A stretch of DNA of 64,000 nt from Maribellus luteus (GTDB lineage: Bacteria > Bacteroidota > Bacteroidia > Bacteroidales > Prolixibacteraceae): positions 557,942 through 621,941 of the forward strand of contig NZ_QWGR01000002.1 of the NCBI RefSeq assembly GCF_003576475.1. The letters run 5' to 3'. The translations under genes were made by a program, and so were the position numbers. The notes beneath the pieces were generated by a model. That model was given only the letters and a program-made list of their open reading frames with translations. It was not told the origin of the DNA and did not search any database. Below, piece by piece: positions 54,686 to 63,611 of this stretch. Each line of letters begins with the position of its first letter. Within the stretch, counting starts at the first letter, position 1.

Positions 54686-55900
54686 TTATTCAAAATCAAT
54701 GACCTCGGGGCTGGTAAGCGGATCGGGACCATTGGTTAAAACAATGTCGCCTTCATTTAGCCCGGAAACTATTTCGCACCAGTCGCTGCCAACCGTACCA
54801 AAAACTACTTCAGTTTTTACGGCTTTGTTTCCCTGCACCACATACAAAGTTTGCCGTGTGCTGTTTTCAAAACCAGGCTGCTTTTTCACCCGGAGTACGT
54901 TTTCCTGGTCGCTGGTAATAATATCGAGTGCAAGGTTTTGGTTCGGAATTAGTTTGGGATCACTTTTTTCTTTTAAATGAACATCGAACTGGATACGCTC
55001 ATCCATAATCGGAATAATTTTTCCGATTTGCCCGTTCAGGTCGCCGCCGTCGGTATGAACGAGTACTTTGTTGCCGGTTTTGATAAGGAAGGAGTATTGC
55101 GAGTCGATCATTCCAACCAACTTAAACGAAGAGAGGTCTGCCATGCGAACCAGCATTCGCCCGCTTTCTACCCGCGAACCGTTTTCACCCCCCACTTCAA
55201 GAATCACCCCCGGAACAGGTGCTGCAATCCGAAGTTTGCTGAGTAATGCCTTTTTTTCTGCCAAATTCGATTTTTGGGTTTCCAGTTGCAGGAGTTGTCC
55301 GTTTACATCGGCTTCCATTTGGGCAATGCGAAGCGTGTTTTTGTCCATCAGTTTCTGCAGGTCTTTTTCCCCCAGGTCGATCTCCTGCCGGGTTCTTTCC
55401 ACACGGTTTTCTGAAATGGTGCCTGCCTGCAGCAGGTTTTCCTGGTCGGCCAGCATGGTTTTTAACTTTTCAATTCGGTTCTTCTTGACTTCTTCGTTAT
55501 GTTTCAGATCGATTTGGGTACTTTCAAGATTCAGACGGATTTTCTCCACTGCATTTGTGCGCATCTCAAGCTGAGCGGCCATTCTGGCAATGTCTTCCTG
55601 TACGCTCTCTCCGTCGAGTTCAAGGATGAGGTCGCCTTTGGCCACTTTGTTGCCGGGAGTTTTATATTCCTTTTTTATTATGCTTCTTTCAGGACAAAGT
55701 ATGAGCAAATCTTTTTCTGATTCCACGGTGCCGAATGCTTTAACCGATGAAAATACCTTACCACGGCTGATGGTTTCTGTTTGGTAAGAAGGACGATCCG
55801 CAGTGGAATTGGTAGCAGGCCGGAGCAGGAAGATGGCACTGATCCCTGCCAGAATTACAACGACCAAAGCAATAATAATAAAACGTGTTTTGTTTTCCAT
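54686..55900 (-). CDS. HlyD-family periplasmic adaptor protein
   Basis: A 404-residue membrane-fusion protein. An N-terminal helix (about 7-24) anchors it. A barrel/lipoyl half (SSVKAFGTVESEKD, KGDLILELDG) is followed by a coiled coil (about 95-200) and the second half (APVPGVILEVGGENGSRV). Adaptors of this class link an inner-membrane pump to TolC-like channels. No pump or ABC gene is adjacent. The ATG at 55900 starts MENKTRF; the longer frame begins with TTG. Confidence 0.85.
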   Translation of the reverse strand: MENKTRFIIIALVVVILAGISAIFLLRPATNSTADRPSYQTETISRGKVFSSVKAFGTVESEKDLLILCPERSIIKKEYKTPGNKVAKGDLILELDGESVQEDIARMAAQLEMRTNAVEKIRLNLESTQIDLKHNEEVKKNRIEKLKTMLADQENLLQAGTISENRVERTRQEIDLGEKDLQKLMDKNTLRIAQMEADVNGQLLQLETQKSNLAEKKALLSKLRIAAPVPGVILEVGGENGSRVESGRMLVRMADLSSFKLVGMIDSQYSFLIKTGNKVLVHTDGGDLNGQIGKIIPIMDERIQFDVHLKEKSDPKLIPNQNLALDIITSDQENVLRVKKQPGFENSTRQTLYVVQGNKAVKTEVVFGTVGSDWCEIVSGLNEGDIVLTNGPDPLTSPEVIDFE

Positions 55901-56052
55901 CGGGATGTTGGATAAGGTTTTCAATCAATACTTAACTGCTGAACATCAACAAAGGTATTAAAATTGGGTAATAATTTTCGGGCATTTGGGGCGGGTGTGG
56001 AAAATAAAAAAAGTGGCTCACTGAACCACCTTTCCTTTATCTGTGTGAAATA

Positions 56053-56754
56053 CTATTTCATTTTTTGTTCGTACAGTTTTTGGATAGCGCTTAAATATTC
56101 AATGTCCATTTTGTCGGAACGGATACGCACTGCTTCGTATAGTTTGCCATTGGAATAAACAGAGGCGTTTGCTGCATCAAATTCGTGGCCTTCCCAGTTG
56201 TATTTCACGTCCATCGAAACTTTTATGAATTCTTCCGCATCCAGGTAGCGCGGTACATAAATGTATGCAAAGGTGTTGTCGTTGGCATTCATGTAAATAC
56301 TTGGTGCCAATTCTTCAAGAACCAGGAATTTTACAATTTTGGTACGTGCTTCCAGTTTGCCGGTATGCTTTTTTCCCATCAGGAAAGTGATGCCTTGATT
56401 TACATAAGCTTCCTGTATTTTTTCCACCAAATCTAGTTCCGGTAGGTGGCGCAGCCTGATAGCGTCCAGGTTGGTTGAGCCAATGGTAATGTACGCTTTG
56501 CCGGCATCAAAACTCCAGTCGTACTGCTTTTCAATGTTTTGTGTTGCACGAAGAATTTCTTCCAGCGGATACTGTTTCCCGAGTACCATGTAAATGAACA
56601 TGGAACTGGCATCGGTCGGAAGCTCGTGATAATAACCCGGGAATGGATTCAGAGAGTCGAAAACCAAACTGCCTTTCAGAATTTTATCGTCCAATGCAAC
56701 AAGAGTGTCATTTTTGGTGAGGTTTACAAAAACCTCGGTCTTTTTATTGCCCAT
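56053..56754 (-). CDS. Conserved hypothetical protein of unknown function
   Basis: A 233-residue soluble protein. No signal peptide or membrane helix. It alternates helices and strands (AYITIGSTNLDAIRLRHLPE) and ends in a helix (EYLSAIQKLYEQK). I do not recognise the family. It is divergent from the YgjP-like gene, 39 bp apart. Confidence 0.6.
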   Translation of the reverse strand: MGNKKTEVFVNLTKNDTLVALDDKILKGSLVFDSLNPFPGYYHELPTDASSMFIYMVLGKQYPLEEILRATQNIEKQYDWSFDAGKAYITIGSTNLDAIRLRHLPELDLVEKIQEAYVNQGITFLMGKKHTGKLEARTKIVKFLVLEELAPSIYMNANDNTFAYIYVPRYLDAEEFIKVSMDVKYNWEGHEFDAANASVYSNGKLYEAVRIRSDKMDIEYLSAIQKLYEQKMK

Positions 56755-56760
56755 GTTTGA

Positions 56761-56768
56761 TATCTTTG
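56761..56768 (+). promoter_or_regulatory. -7 box of the YgjP-like gene
   Basis: TATCTTTG, an exact TAnnTTTG box, 25 bp before the ATG at 56794. Confidence 0.5.
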
Positions 56769-56793
56769 GTTTTGAATTTTACTATCATAACAG

Positions 56794-57492
56794 ATGCCCA
56801 ACCAAGTGGTTCAATTAAAACATATTGGGAACGTTACTTTTTCAAAAAATCGTCGTTCTAAAAACATAAAGCTAAGCATTAAACCCGATAAATCAATACT
56901 TGTATCGTATCCTTTTTATGTTTCAGAAAAAGAAGTACTGAATTTTGTGTGGAAGAATGAAGCGTGGATTTTGCAGCAAAAGGCAAAAATGGAAACGCGA
57001 AAAACCAGGATTAATCCGGAGGAAGAAATGAAAACCAAATTTTACCAGGTTCAGTTTCTGAAAGCCGATGAAAACCGGGTAAGCAGAAAGGGAAAACTTA
57101 TCCGGATTATGCTCGCTGATTTTGAGTCGGAAGCATCAACGGCTTTTGCCGAAAAGTGCTTGACCGAGGTTTATCGTTTCGAAGCCAAACAACTATTGCC
57201 CGGGAGGTTGGCGGAGCTGGCCCAACATCATGGCTTTAGTTATAACAAAGTCACCATTCGCGATAACCGCCGCAATTGGGGCAGTTGTTCATCGTCGAAT
57301 AACATTAGCCTGAACCTGCAAATGATGAAACTGCCTGATGGTTTAATTGATTATATTCTGCTGCACGAGTTGGTTCATACCGAAATAAAAAACCACGGGC
57401 CAAAATTTTGGGAGCGCCTGAACGGAATTACCGGAAAGCGCGCCAAAGAGCTGGCCGGCGAGATTCGGAAATACTCTACCTATACGCTTTGA
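56794..57492 (+). CDS. YgjP-like zinc metallopeptidase domain protein
   Basis: A 232-residue DUF45/YgjP protein. Hallmarks are RDNRRNWGSCSSSNNISLN (near 165) and the zinc site LLHELVHTEIKNHGPKFW (HExxH and a downstream His, near 195). These are SprT-like cytosolic peptidases with unknown target. The start lies 39 bp from the divergent hypothetical gene. Confidence 0.85.
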   Translation: MPNQVVQLKHIGNVTFSKNRRSKNIKLSIKPDKSILVSYPFYVSEKEVLNFVWKNEAWILQQKAKMETRKTRINPEEEMKTKFYQVQFLKADENRVSRKGKLIRIMLADFESEASTAFAEKCLTEVYRFEAKQLLPGRLAELAQHHGFSYNKVTIRDNRRNWGSCSSSNNISLNLQMMKLPDGLIDYILLHELVHTEIKNHGPKFWERLNGITGKRAKELAGEIRKYSTYTL

Positions 57493-57597
57493 GCTGTAAT
57501 GGTTTGTTGTTTAGTGGTATAGATCGTTTTTGTTTTCTTTTTAACAGAATTAAATAATAGTCAATATTAGGCTCTTTCTTCTTTTTATAAAGGGAAC

Positions 57598-57972
57598 TTG
57601 AGGCGGTGGATATTACATTTGTTCCGAATTTTAAGGAAGAAAGCTTTGAGCCGATTGATCATCGTTTTTATTTTACTCTTTCCAATTAACGGAATTTTAT
57701 CGGGTTTAGTCCATACGGTGAGTATGGTTGAAGCGCACACTTCGTCGCTTCTGTACGACCGGGAAGATTTTTCTTTTTGTGCCGACGAACCGGCCTTTCT
57801 GGAGGAGGTAGAAGAAAACGAAGAAGCGGTTTTGTTCTCATGTGATTGTGAGCTCAAAAGGCATGAAGAGTCTGTCGTTTCTGTAGAATCAAGACCTTGG
57901 GAAGATGTTGGCGTCTTGCAGATCAATGCACTTTTTTATGCCAATCTTCCGCCCCCTGTAATCTTTCATTAA
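57598..57972 (+). CDS. Hypothetical exported or membrane-anchored protein
   Basis: A 124-residue frame with an N-terminal hydrophobic segment (LIIVFILLFPINGILSGL, about 20-37) and a Glu-rich remainder with three Cys. Its only early start is a TTG at 57598, preceded by AAGGGAAC. No known domain. It may be translated with the TrkH gene 107 bp downstream, but nothing ties the functions. Confidence 0.45.
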   Translation: MRRWILHLFRILRKKALSRLIIVFILLFPINGILSGLVHTVSMVEAHTSSLLYDREDFSFCADEPAFLEEVEENEEAVLFSCDCELKRHEESVVSVESRPWEDVGVLQINALFYANLPPPVIFH

Positions 57973-58079
57973 ACAAACCGGGAGTTAATAATTCAATCCA
58001 ATTCTTTAAATTTATGTTGTAGTACAGGGGCATACTTTCATAGTAGGCTAAACTGCAACCTTGTTTCGCGGATCTAAGT

Positions 58080-59543
58080 ATGAAGAGATCGAAGATTAAT
58101 AGTGCACTTCTTCTCCATTTTATCTCCATTGTAATGGTATTCGAAAGCCTTTTTATGCTGATGGCAGTGGGCGTTTCGTTTTATTACAAAGAGGAGATTG
58201 CATTTAAAATGTTGTTGTCGTTTGCGGTTACTTTTGTTTCCGGAGTTGCACTGAATGTGTTAACCCGCCGGGAGCGATACCACGAACCGTCTATTCGCGA
58301 AAGCTTTGTAATTGTTTGTCTGGCCTGGGTAATCATGGGTTTGGTGGGCACCATTCCGTACCAGGTTACCAACAGTATACCGTCGTTTACCAATGCTTTT
58401 TTTGAATCCTTTTCCGGTTTTACAACCACTGGCTCTTCCATATTGGCCGATATTGAAGCGCTTCCGAAAAGTATTTTGTTCTGGCGTTCAGAAACCCACT
58501 GGATTGGTGGTATGGGAATCATTGTTTTGGTGGTGGCCATTATGCCTTTTCTGAAAATACACGGTATCTACCTTTTTTATTCCGAGGCCTCGAATGTCGA
58601 CAACGAAAAAATATCGACCCGCATACGCAAAGTGGCCCGGAATCTTTGGCTGATTTACATGGGGCTTACCGTTGCCGAAATAATTTTTCTGAGCATTGGA
58701 GGAATGCCTTTGTTCGACAGTGTTTGTCATTCCTTTGCCACGGTTGCTACCGGTGGATTTTCCACAAAGAATGACAGTATTGCCGGTTATTCGCCCTACA
58801 TTCAGTATGTGATAACGTTTTTTATGTTGTTATCGGGAATAAATTTTACGGTGCACTTTCTGATGCTTCGCCGGCGTTTTAAATCCGTTTTTCACAACGA
58901 GGAATTAAGAGCTTACCTTTTAGTGATCCTGTTTGTTGGTGGAATTATAACGTTGGTACTTTATTTTATTCACCAGGAATACGGACTGGAAAGTGCCTTC
59001 CGAAGTGCGTTCTTCCAGGTTGTGTCAATTATTACCGCAACCGGGTTTGCAACGGCCGACTATCTTCAGTGGCCGGTTCAGGCAATACTCCTGATCGGGA
59101 TGCTGATGTTGATTGGGGCTTCGGCAGGATCAACCGGCGGGGGAGTGAAAGTGATTCGCCATGTAATTGCGTTGAAAAAGATGAAGCTTACTTTCAGCGA
59201 AATATTGTCGCCCAACAAGGTGAAGCTTCTTCATTACAACGGACAGCGGGTGCGGGATGAGCATGTGACACAGATCATGACCTTTATTTTTGTGTATTAT
59301 TTTATTGTATTGATTGGGACCATGGTGATGCTTTTGTGGACCGAAGATCTGGCAACCTCGTTCGGAGCGGTTGCCACCAGCATGGCGGGCATCGGTCCCG
59401 GTTTCGGAACGGTTGGTCCCGTGAGTAATTTTCTGCATTTGCCGGCCGGTGCCAAATATTTTCTTACTTTCCTGATGTTGATCGGGCGGCTGGAGATTTA
59501 CAGTGTGATTATCATTTTTACCCGTACTTTCTGGCGCGACTAA
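58080..59543 (+). CDS. trkH: TrkH-family potassium uptake channel subunit
   Basis: A 487-residue protein of four repeated membrane-pore-membrane units. Selectivity loops show the TTGSS (FSGFTTTGSSI, near 118), ATGGF (TVATGGFST, near 225), TGFAT (ITATGFATAD, near 320) and GPGFGTVGP (near 440) Gly motifs. It takes up K+ with a TrkA subunit, which is not in the window. The repeat element follows 145 bp after the stop. Confidence 0.92.
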   Translation: MKRSKINSALLLHFISIVMVFESLFMLMAVGVSFYYKEEIAFKMLLSFAVTFVSGVALNVLTRRERYHEPSIRESFVIVCLAWVIMGLVGTIPYQVTNSIPSFTNAFFESFSGFTTTGSSILADIEALPKSILFWRSETHWIGGMGIIVLVVAIMPFLKIHGIYLFYSEASNVDNEKISTRIRKVARNLWLIYMGLTVAEIIFLSIGGMPLFDSVCHSFATVATGGFSTKNDSIAGYSPYIQYVITFFMLLSGINFTVHFLMLRRRFKSVFHNEELRAYLLVILFVGGIITLVLYFIHQEYGLESAFRSAFFQVVSIITATGFATADYLQWPVQAILLIGMLMLIGASAGSTGGGVKVIRHVIALKKMKLTFSEILSPNKVKLLHYNGQRVRDEHVTQIMTFIFVYYFIVLIGTMVMLLWTEDLATSFGAVATSMAGIGPGFGTVGPVSNFLHLPAGAKYFLTFLMLIGRLEIYSVIIIFTRTFWRD

Positions 59544-59687
59544 TTCTGCTTTGCTTCACCCAGATTAATGTCAGGGGTGAAATCAACAAAGTTGCCAATA
59601 AATATTTTACCAGTTCTTCTTGTGGGGTGCCTTCATCTTTTATATGGTAAGACGGAGCAATTTCTATAAATGCCATAGTGGTCGGAA

Positions 59688-59887
59688 TACGTTGGCCTCG
59701 TCCGGTGAGCCGAAAAACAAGTGAAGACGGCGTAAAAGAGTTCGGCTGTTTGACCCCGAGCATTCGGGGGAGTTCCGAACTCTTAGCCGGCAACACGTAG
59801 TTTTTTCGTGCGAAGTGGACGCAGCCTAGACTTTTGTGTTTACTATTTGTGTCATGACAAATAGTAAAATCCGGCTGATAAGCCAAA
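59688..59887 (+). repeat. ~200-bp structured repeat element, copy 2
   Basis: Copy of 32951-33151 in the same orientation. One base is missing in CGTAAAAG versus CGTTAAAAG, so minus-strand reading frames diverge there and protein coding is unlikely. The hairpin arms are intact; the differences at the CCCCGA/TCGGGG hairpin are in its loop or next to it. Confidence 0.85.
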
Positions 59888-60032
59888 AATCAGTAATAAC
59901 AGAAATACCTTACCTGTTTAAATCGTTAGTGCCATCAGGCCGTTAAGGTTTAGATTTTACTGAGAACTTTTGGCTTAGTTCAAAAAAACAGGTGGAGTAT
60001 ATTTTTTCAGGCAGAAATCGGATCAATTACTA

Positions 60033-60197
60033 TTATAGGTGATTGGTATTGCTGAATTCAACTGACAGTATTATTGCTCTTTGTCTTTCCAGACGGGAAA
60101 TACTTTTTCCTTCAGCTGAAAAAGTATTCAAAAAAGCCGCCGCTGACAGGAAAATTGCTAAAATCAAAATCATTCCGCTTAAAGAAAAGAAACTCAT
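60033..60197 (-). CDS. Possible small membrane peptide
   Basis: A 54-codon frame starting MSFFSLSGMILILAIFL with one strong membrane helix and a polar tail (RLERQRAIILSVEFS). It is protein-like but unsupported by neighbours. The start lies in the small hairpin at 60196. Confidence 0.3.
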   Translation of the reverse strand: MSFFSLSGMILILAIFLSAAAFLNTFSAEGKSISRLERQRAIILSVEFSNTNHL

Positions 60198-60226
60198 CCC
60201 GATTTTAAGATCGGGATTCAAACAGC

Positions 60227-60266
60227 TTTTCTTTCTTAACGCTGCATGACTTTTCTTTCTTAACGC
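60227..60266 (+). repeat. Short direct repeat
   Basis: TTTTCTTTCTTAACGC occurs at 60227-60242 and 60251-60266, a 24-bp period. Confidence 0.6.
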
Positions 60267-60547
60267 ATTTTCCTGTAGGCGGAACCTGAAGTAATGCGAG
60301 TGCGGGAGTGTTGTCCATAAGCTGACAAAGCAACTAGACTGAAAGGTAAATTCTGGAGCTCATTAATATCGAGCTGCAATAGGGAATGGGTTCACTTAAA
60401 ATTAAATATGATTCAATTTAGGTTTGAAAATAAAAATAACCCGAATGTTGGACTGATCCGTTTGCTTCACTTCTTGAGCAGCCGATACTTCTGATTTTTC
60501 TGTCTTCATCGGGGAATTTCATTATTTTCGTGACTTAAACGATTACA

Positions 60548-61876
60548 ATGGATTGGAACCAACTGCTTTCTGCCAAACGGCTGGGAATGGAGGAGCATCA
60601 GCCACTGGCGGCTCACGAAGACCGGACACAGTTTCAGCGCGATTACGACCGCATTATTTTTTCATCGCCTTTTCGGAGGATGCAAAACAAAACCCAGGTT
60701 TTTCCGCTTCCCGAGCATGTGTTTGTGCACAACCGGTTGACTCACAGTTTGGAAGTGGCAAGCGTGGGGCGCTCGCTTGGAAGTATTCTGGCAGAACGTT
60801 TGGTCAAAAAATATCCGGAAAATCAGTTGATTCATGAAATAGGCAGTATTGTTTCCACTGCCTGCCTGGCGCACGATCTGGGAAACCCGCCGTTTGGTCA
60901 TTCCGGAGAAGCCGCTATTTCCAATTTTTTTCTGAAAGGAAACGGGAAGAAATTTGAACAAGAGTTGAGCCCCGGAGAATGGCGGGATTTTACGCATTTT
61001 GACGGGAATGCCAATGCATTTCGTACGCTGACTCACCAGTTTAACGGGAAGCGCAATGGTGGTTTCGCCTTAACTTACTCTACACTGGCAAGCATTGTTA
61101 AATACCCGTTTGAATCAACGGCAGCTACCAAATCAAAGTTTGGCTTTTTTCAGTCGGACAAGGAAAACTACCTGAAGATTGCGGAAACGCTTTCCATACA
61201 CCGGAACGAAGACGGAAGTTTTTGCCGTCACCCGCTGGTGTATTTGGTAGAAGCAGCGGATGATATTTGCTACCAGATCATGGACCTGGAAGATGCTTTC
61301 AAGCTGGGAATTCTGAATTACGATACCATCAAAGATTTGTTTCTGGGTTTTTACGATTCCGAAACAGAAAAAGCGCAACTCGACCGGATTGAAAATACAC
61401 TGCTAAAAGTGACCGACCGCAACGAGCAAATCAGCTACCTGCGTGCCGGAGTGATTGGGAAGTTGATTTACGAGTGTATCCGCATTTTTGAGGAAAACGA
61501 AAGAGAAATACTGGCGGGCACTTTTAAGAAAAGCCTGATCGATCGTTTGCCGGCAGTTCAGCATGCAGCAGTGAAACGCGTGCAAAAGATATCGGTAGCC
61601 GAAGTGTACAACCATCGCACGGTAGTGGAGATCGAGATCGCAGGTTATAAAATTATAGGTACGTTGCTGGATGAATTTGTGGAGGCGATTATGACACCGG
61701 AAGAGAAATATAGTAAGAAAATCCTTTCGCTCTTGCCCGGTCAGTACAAACCTGCTGATGAATCAACTTATTCAAAAATACAGTCGGTAGTTGATTTTGT
61801 TGCCGGAATGACCGATGTGTTTGCCCTCGATCTGTACCGGAAAATCAAAGGAATCAGTTTGCCGGGAGTTGTTTGA
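60548..61876 (+). CDS. dgt: dGTP triphosphohydrolase
   Basis: A 442-residue HD-domain enzyme. It has SPFRRMQNKTQVFPL (near 36), HNRLTHSLEVASVGRSLG (first His), and the HD pair in CLAHDLGNPPFGHSGE (near 115). It hydrolyses dGTP to deoxyguanosine and triphosphate, tuning nucleotide pools. The start lies about 20 bp after TATTTTCG, a -7-like box. Confidence 0.92.
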   Translation: MDWNQLLSAKRLGMEEHQPLAAHEDRTQFQRDYDRIIFSSPFRRMQNKTQVFPLPEHVFVHNRLTHSLEVASVGRSLGSILAERLVKKYPENQLIHEIGSIVSTACLAHDLGNPPFGHSGEAAISNFFLKGNGKKFEQELSPGEWRDFTHFDGNANAFRTLTHQFNGKRNGGFALTYSTLASIVKYPFESTAATKSKFGFFQSDKENYLKIAETLSIHRNEDGSFCRHPLVYLVEAADDICYQIMDLEDAFKLGILNYDTIKDLFLGFYDSETEKAQLDRIENTLLKVTDRNEQISYLRAGVIGKLIYECIRIFEENEREILAGTFKKSLIDRLPAVQHAAVKRVQKISVAEVYNHRTVVEIEIAGYKIIGTLLDEFVEAIMTPEEKYSKKILSLLPGQYKPADESTYSKIQSVVDFVAGMTDVFALDLYRKIKGISLPGVV

Positions 61877-61963
61877 GAAAGCGTTTTGTGATCAGTAAGC
61901 AGTCGCAGTTTTCGGAACGATTAAAAGGGAGTGTATTTTGCTTGTTTTTATGTTCTGGCACAT

Positions 61964-62022
61964 ATGACGCAGAAATGACGCAGGCTTGACGTTACCTGGC
62001 AGCGCTGCACAAGATACATTTG
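61964..62022 (+). promoter_or_regulatory. Direct-repeat operator and -7 box of the XRE-DUF4870 gene
   Basis: ATGACGCAG occurs at 61964-61972 and 61975-61983, and a looser CTTGACGTT at 61985-61993, about one helical turn apart. TACATTTG (62015-62022) is an exact -7 box 24 bp before the ATG. A LytTR- or XRE-type activator site is plausible. Confidence 0.5.
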
Positions 62023-62045
62023 CTGCAGAATTCAAAATAAAAAAA

Positions 62046-62645
62046 ATGAGCAAGCAAAATCTGGCCAAGAACATTCGGGAATTAAGAACACGAAAAGGAT
62101 TATCACAGGAATTACTGGCCGAAAAATCGAAGGTTAGTTTACGAACCGTGCAACGAATCGAGAACGGGGAAACAGAACCCCGTGGCGATACATTGATCCG
62201 CTTGTCGGAGGTGTTGGATGTGGCGCCCGAAGATTTAATGGACTGGGAAGCCGAGGAGGACAAAGGTTTCCTGATGTCGCTGAATCTCTCTTCACTTGGG
62301 TTTATTGTTTTTCCTTTGTTGGGAATCATTATTCCACTCATTATGTGGATATCGAAAAAAGGCAGGCTGAAACAAATTGATCAGTTGGCTAAAAATGTGC
62401 TCAATTTTCAGATTACCTGGACCATCGTACTTTTACTGACCTACATTTGGCTTATTGGGAGTACGTACTACCGGCTTCATCAGTCAGGCGATGTTTCTCT
62501 GTCAATACTCGGAAACCCGGTTTATAAAATAATAGCCATTGGCGGTTTGTATTTGTATAATATCGTACTGGTTGTACGCAATACGTTTCGTATCAATCAG
62601 GGGAATGAAGCCCGCTACTTGCCAAAGATTCGTTTTGTGCGATAA
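62046..62645 (+). CDS. XRE-family regulator with DUF4870 membrane domain
   Basis: A 199-residue protein. The N-terminal XRE HTH (about 6-60) reads IRELRTRKGLSQELLAEKS and SLRTVQRIENGETEP. The C-terminal part has three to four membrane helices of the DUF4870 type (GFIVFPLLGIIIPLIMW). It is a DNA-binding protein tethered to the inner membrane. The ATG at 62046 gives the HTH-first layout; the longer frame is spurious. Repeats at 61964 may be its own operator. Confidence 0.85.
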   Translation: MSKQNLAKNIRELRTRKGLSQELLAEKSKVSLRTVQRIENGETEPRGDTLIRLSEVLDVAPEDLMDWEAEEDKGFLMSLNLSSLGFIVFPLLGIIIPLIMWISKKGRLKQIDQLAKNVLNFQITWTIVLLLTYIWLIGSTYYRLHQSGDVSLSILGNPVYKIIAIGGLYLYNIVLVVRNTFRINQGNEARYLPKIRFVR

Positions 62646-62686
62646 AAAATGGCGGGAAGTGATTTTATACTTCCCGCCATTTTTTA
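62645..62686. terminator. Bidirectional terminator
   Basis: AAAAATGGCGGGAAGT pairs with ACTTCCCGCCATTTTT (62645-62660 with 62669-62684), 16 bp. Confidence 0.9.
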
Positions 62687-62739
62687 TTCTTTAGGCTCTT
62701 TCGTTCTGAAAACTGCCAACTGCGACTGCTTACTAAAAA

Positions 62740-63510
62740 TTATCCTTCCAAAATCTGATTCAGTAATCCCGATCGGCCTTCTTTTCGTGCATTGCCACCT
62801 GCGGGCGAAAGTTCGGCAATCAGTTTCCGGATAGGCATACTTTGCAGCCACACTTTTCCGGTACCCCGCAATGTGGCCAGGAAAATTCCTTCGCCGCCAA
62901 ACACCATAGAGCGCAATCCTCCGGCTTGTTCAATGCTGTAATCAATCGATGTTTCAAATCCTACAATACAACCGGTGTCAACCCGCAATGTTTCGTTGTT
63001 TAGTTGCCGTTCGATAACCGTTCCTCCGGCGTGAATAAATGCTTTTCCATCGCCTTCCAGTTGTTGAAGAATAAAGCCTTCGCCGCCAAAAAATCCGGCT
63101 CCTAGTTTCCGGTTAAAGGTGATCGAAATTTTGGTTCCGAGCGCAGCACATAAAAAAGCGTCTTTCTGAACGATCACTCTGCCACCATGAGAAGGTAGGT
63201 TCAGCGGAATGATGGTTCCCGGGTAAGGAGCCGAAAAAGCAACATGTTTTTTACCCCATCCGCGGTTGGTAAAGTGGGTAAGAAACAGCGATTCTCCGGT
63301 TATCAGCCTCGATCCGGCCGAAAGCAGTTTGTCAAAAAAGCCTGCCCCGGGATTCGATCCGTCACCCATCCGAGCCTGAAAATCAATTCCTTCTTCCATA
63401 TAAAGCATGGCTCCTGCTTCCGCAATTACGGTTTCGCCCGGATCCAACTCCACTTCTACCAGTTGTACATCATGTCCGATAATCTTGTAATCTATTTCGT
63501 GTGACTGCAT
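62740..63510 (-). CDS. AIM24/TIGR00266 family protein
   Basis: A 256-residue beta-rich protein. It has [21 protein letters not shown] (split in family motif as [16 protein letters not shown], near 23), [14 protein letters not shown] (near 143) and [15 protein letters not shown] (near 218). The family is widespread; the function in bacteria is not known. It is divergent from the rluB-like gene. Confidence 0.88.
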   Translation of the reverse strand: MQSHEIDYKIIGHDVQLVEVELDPGETVIAEAGAMLYMEEGIDFQARMGDGSNPGAGFFDKLLSAGSRLITGESLFLTHFTNRGWGKKHVAFSAPYPGTIIPLNLPSHGGRVIVQKDAFLCAALGTKISITFNRKLGAGFFGGEGFILQQLEGDGKAFIHAGGTVIERQLNNETLRVDTGCIVGFETSIDYSIEQAGGLRSMVFGGEGIFLATLRGTGKVWLQSMPIRKLIAELSPAGGNARKEGRSGLLNQILEG

Positions 63511-63611
63511 AAAATGTTTTTTTGAAATGTTTTCCCGAAATTAATGGATTTGAGGCAAATAAAATCTGTAATCCGAATTTTTATCGATCTTTGCAAAAAG
63601 TAAAAACAGCA

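Larger units (their letters stand above)
59544..60547. other. 1-kb gene-poor region
   Basis: It contains the second repeat element (59688-59887), a possible 54-codon membrane peptide (60033-60197), a small hairpin ATCCCGAT/ATCGGGAT (60196-60217) and a short direct repeat (60227-60266). Otherwise no gene or RNA is recognisable. The dgt promoter, with TATTTTCG near 60520, lies at its right end. Confidence 0.5.

Noticed and set aside
59518-59886. Minus-strand ORF over repeat copy 2, with a similar frame over copy 1 (32920-33207)
   Set aside because: The two frames share sequence only because the DNA repeats; a one-base indel shifts them apart, which is not expected for a conserved protein.
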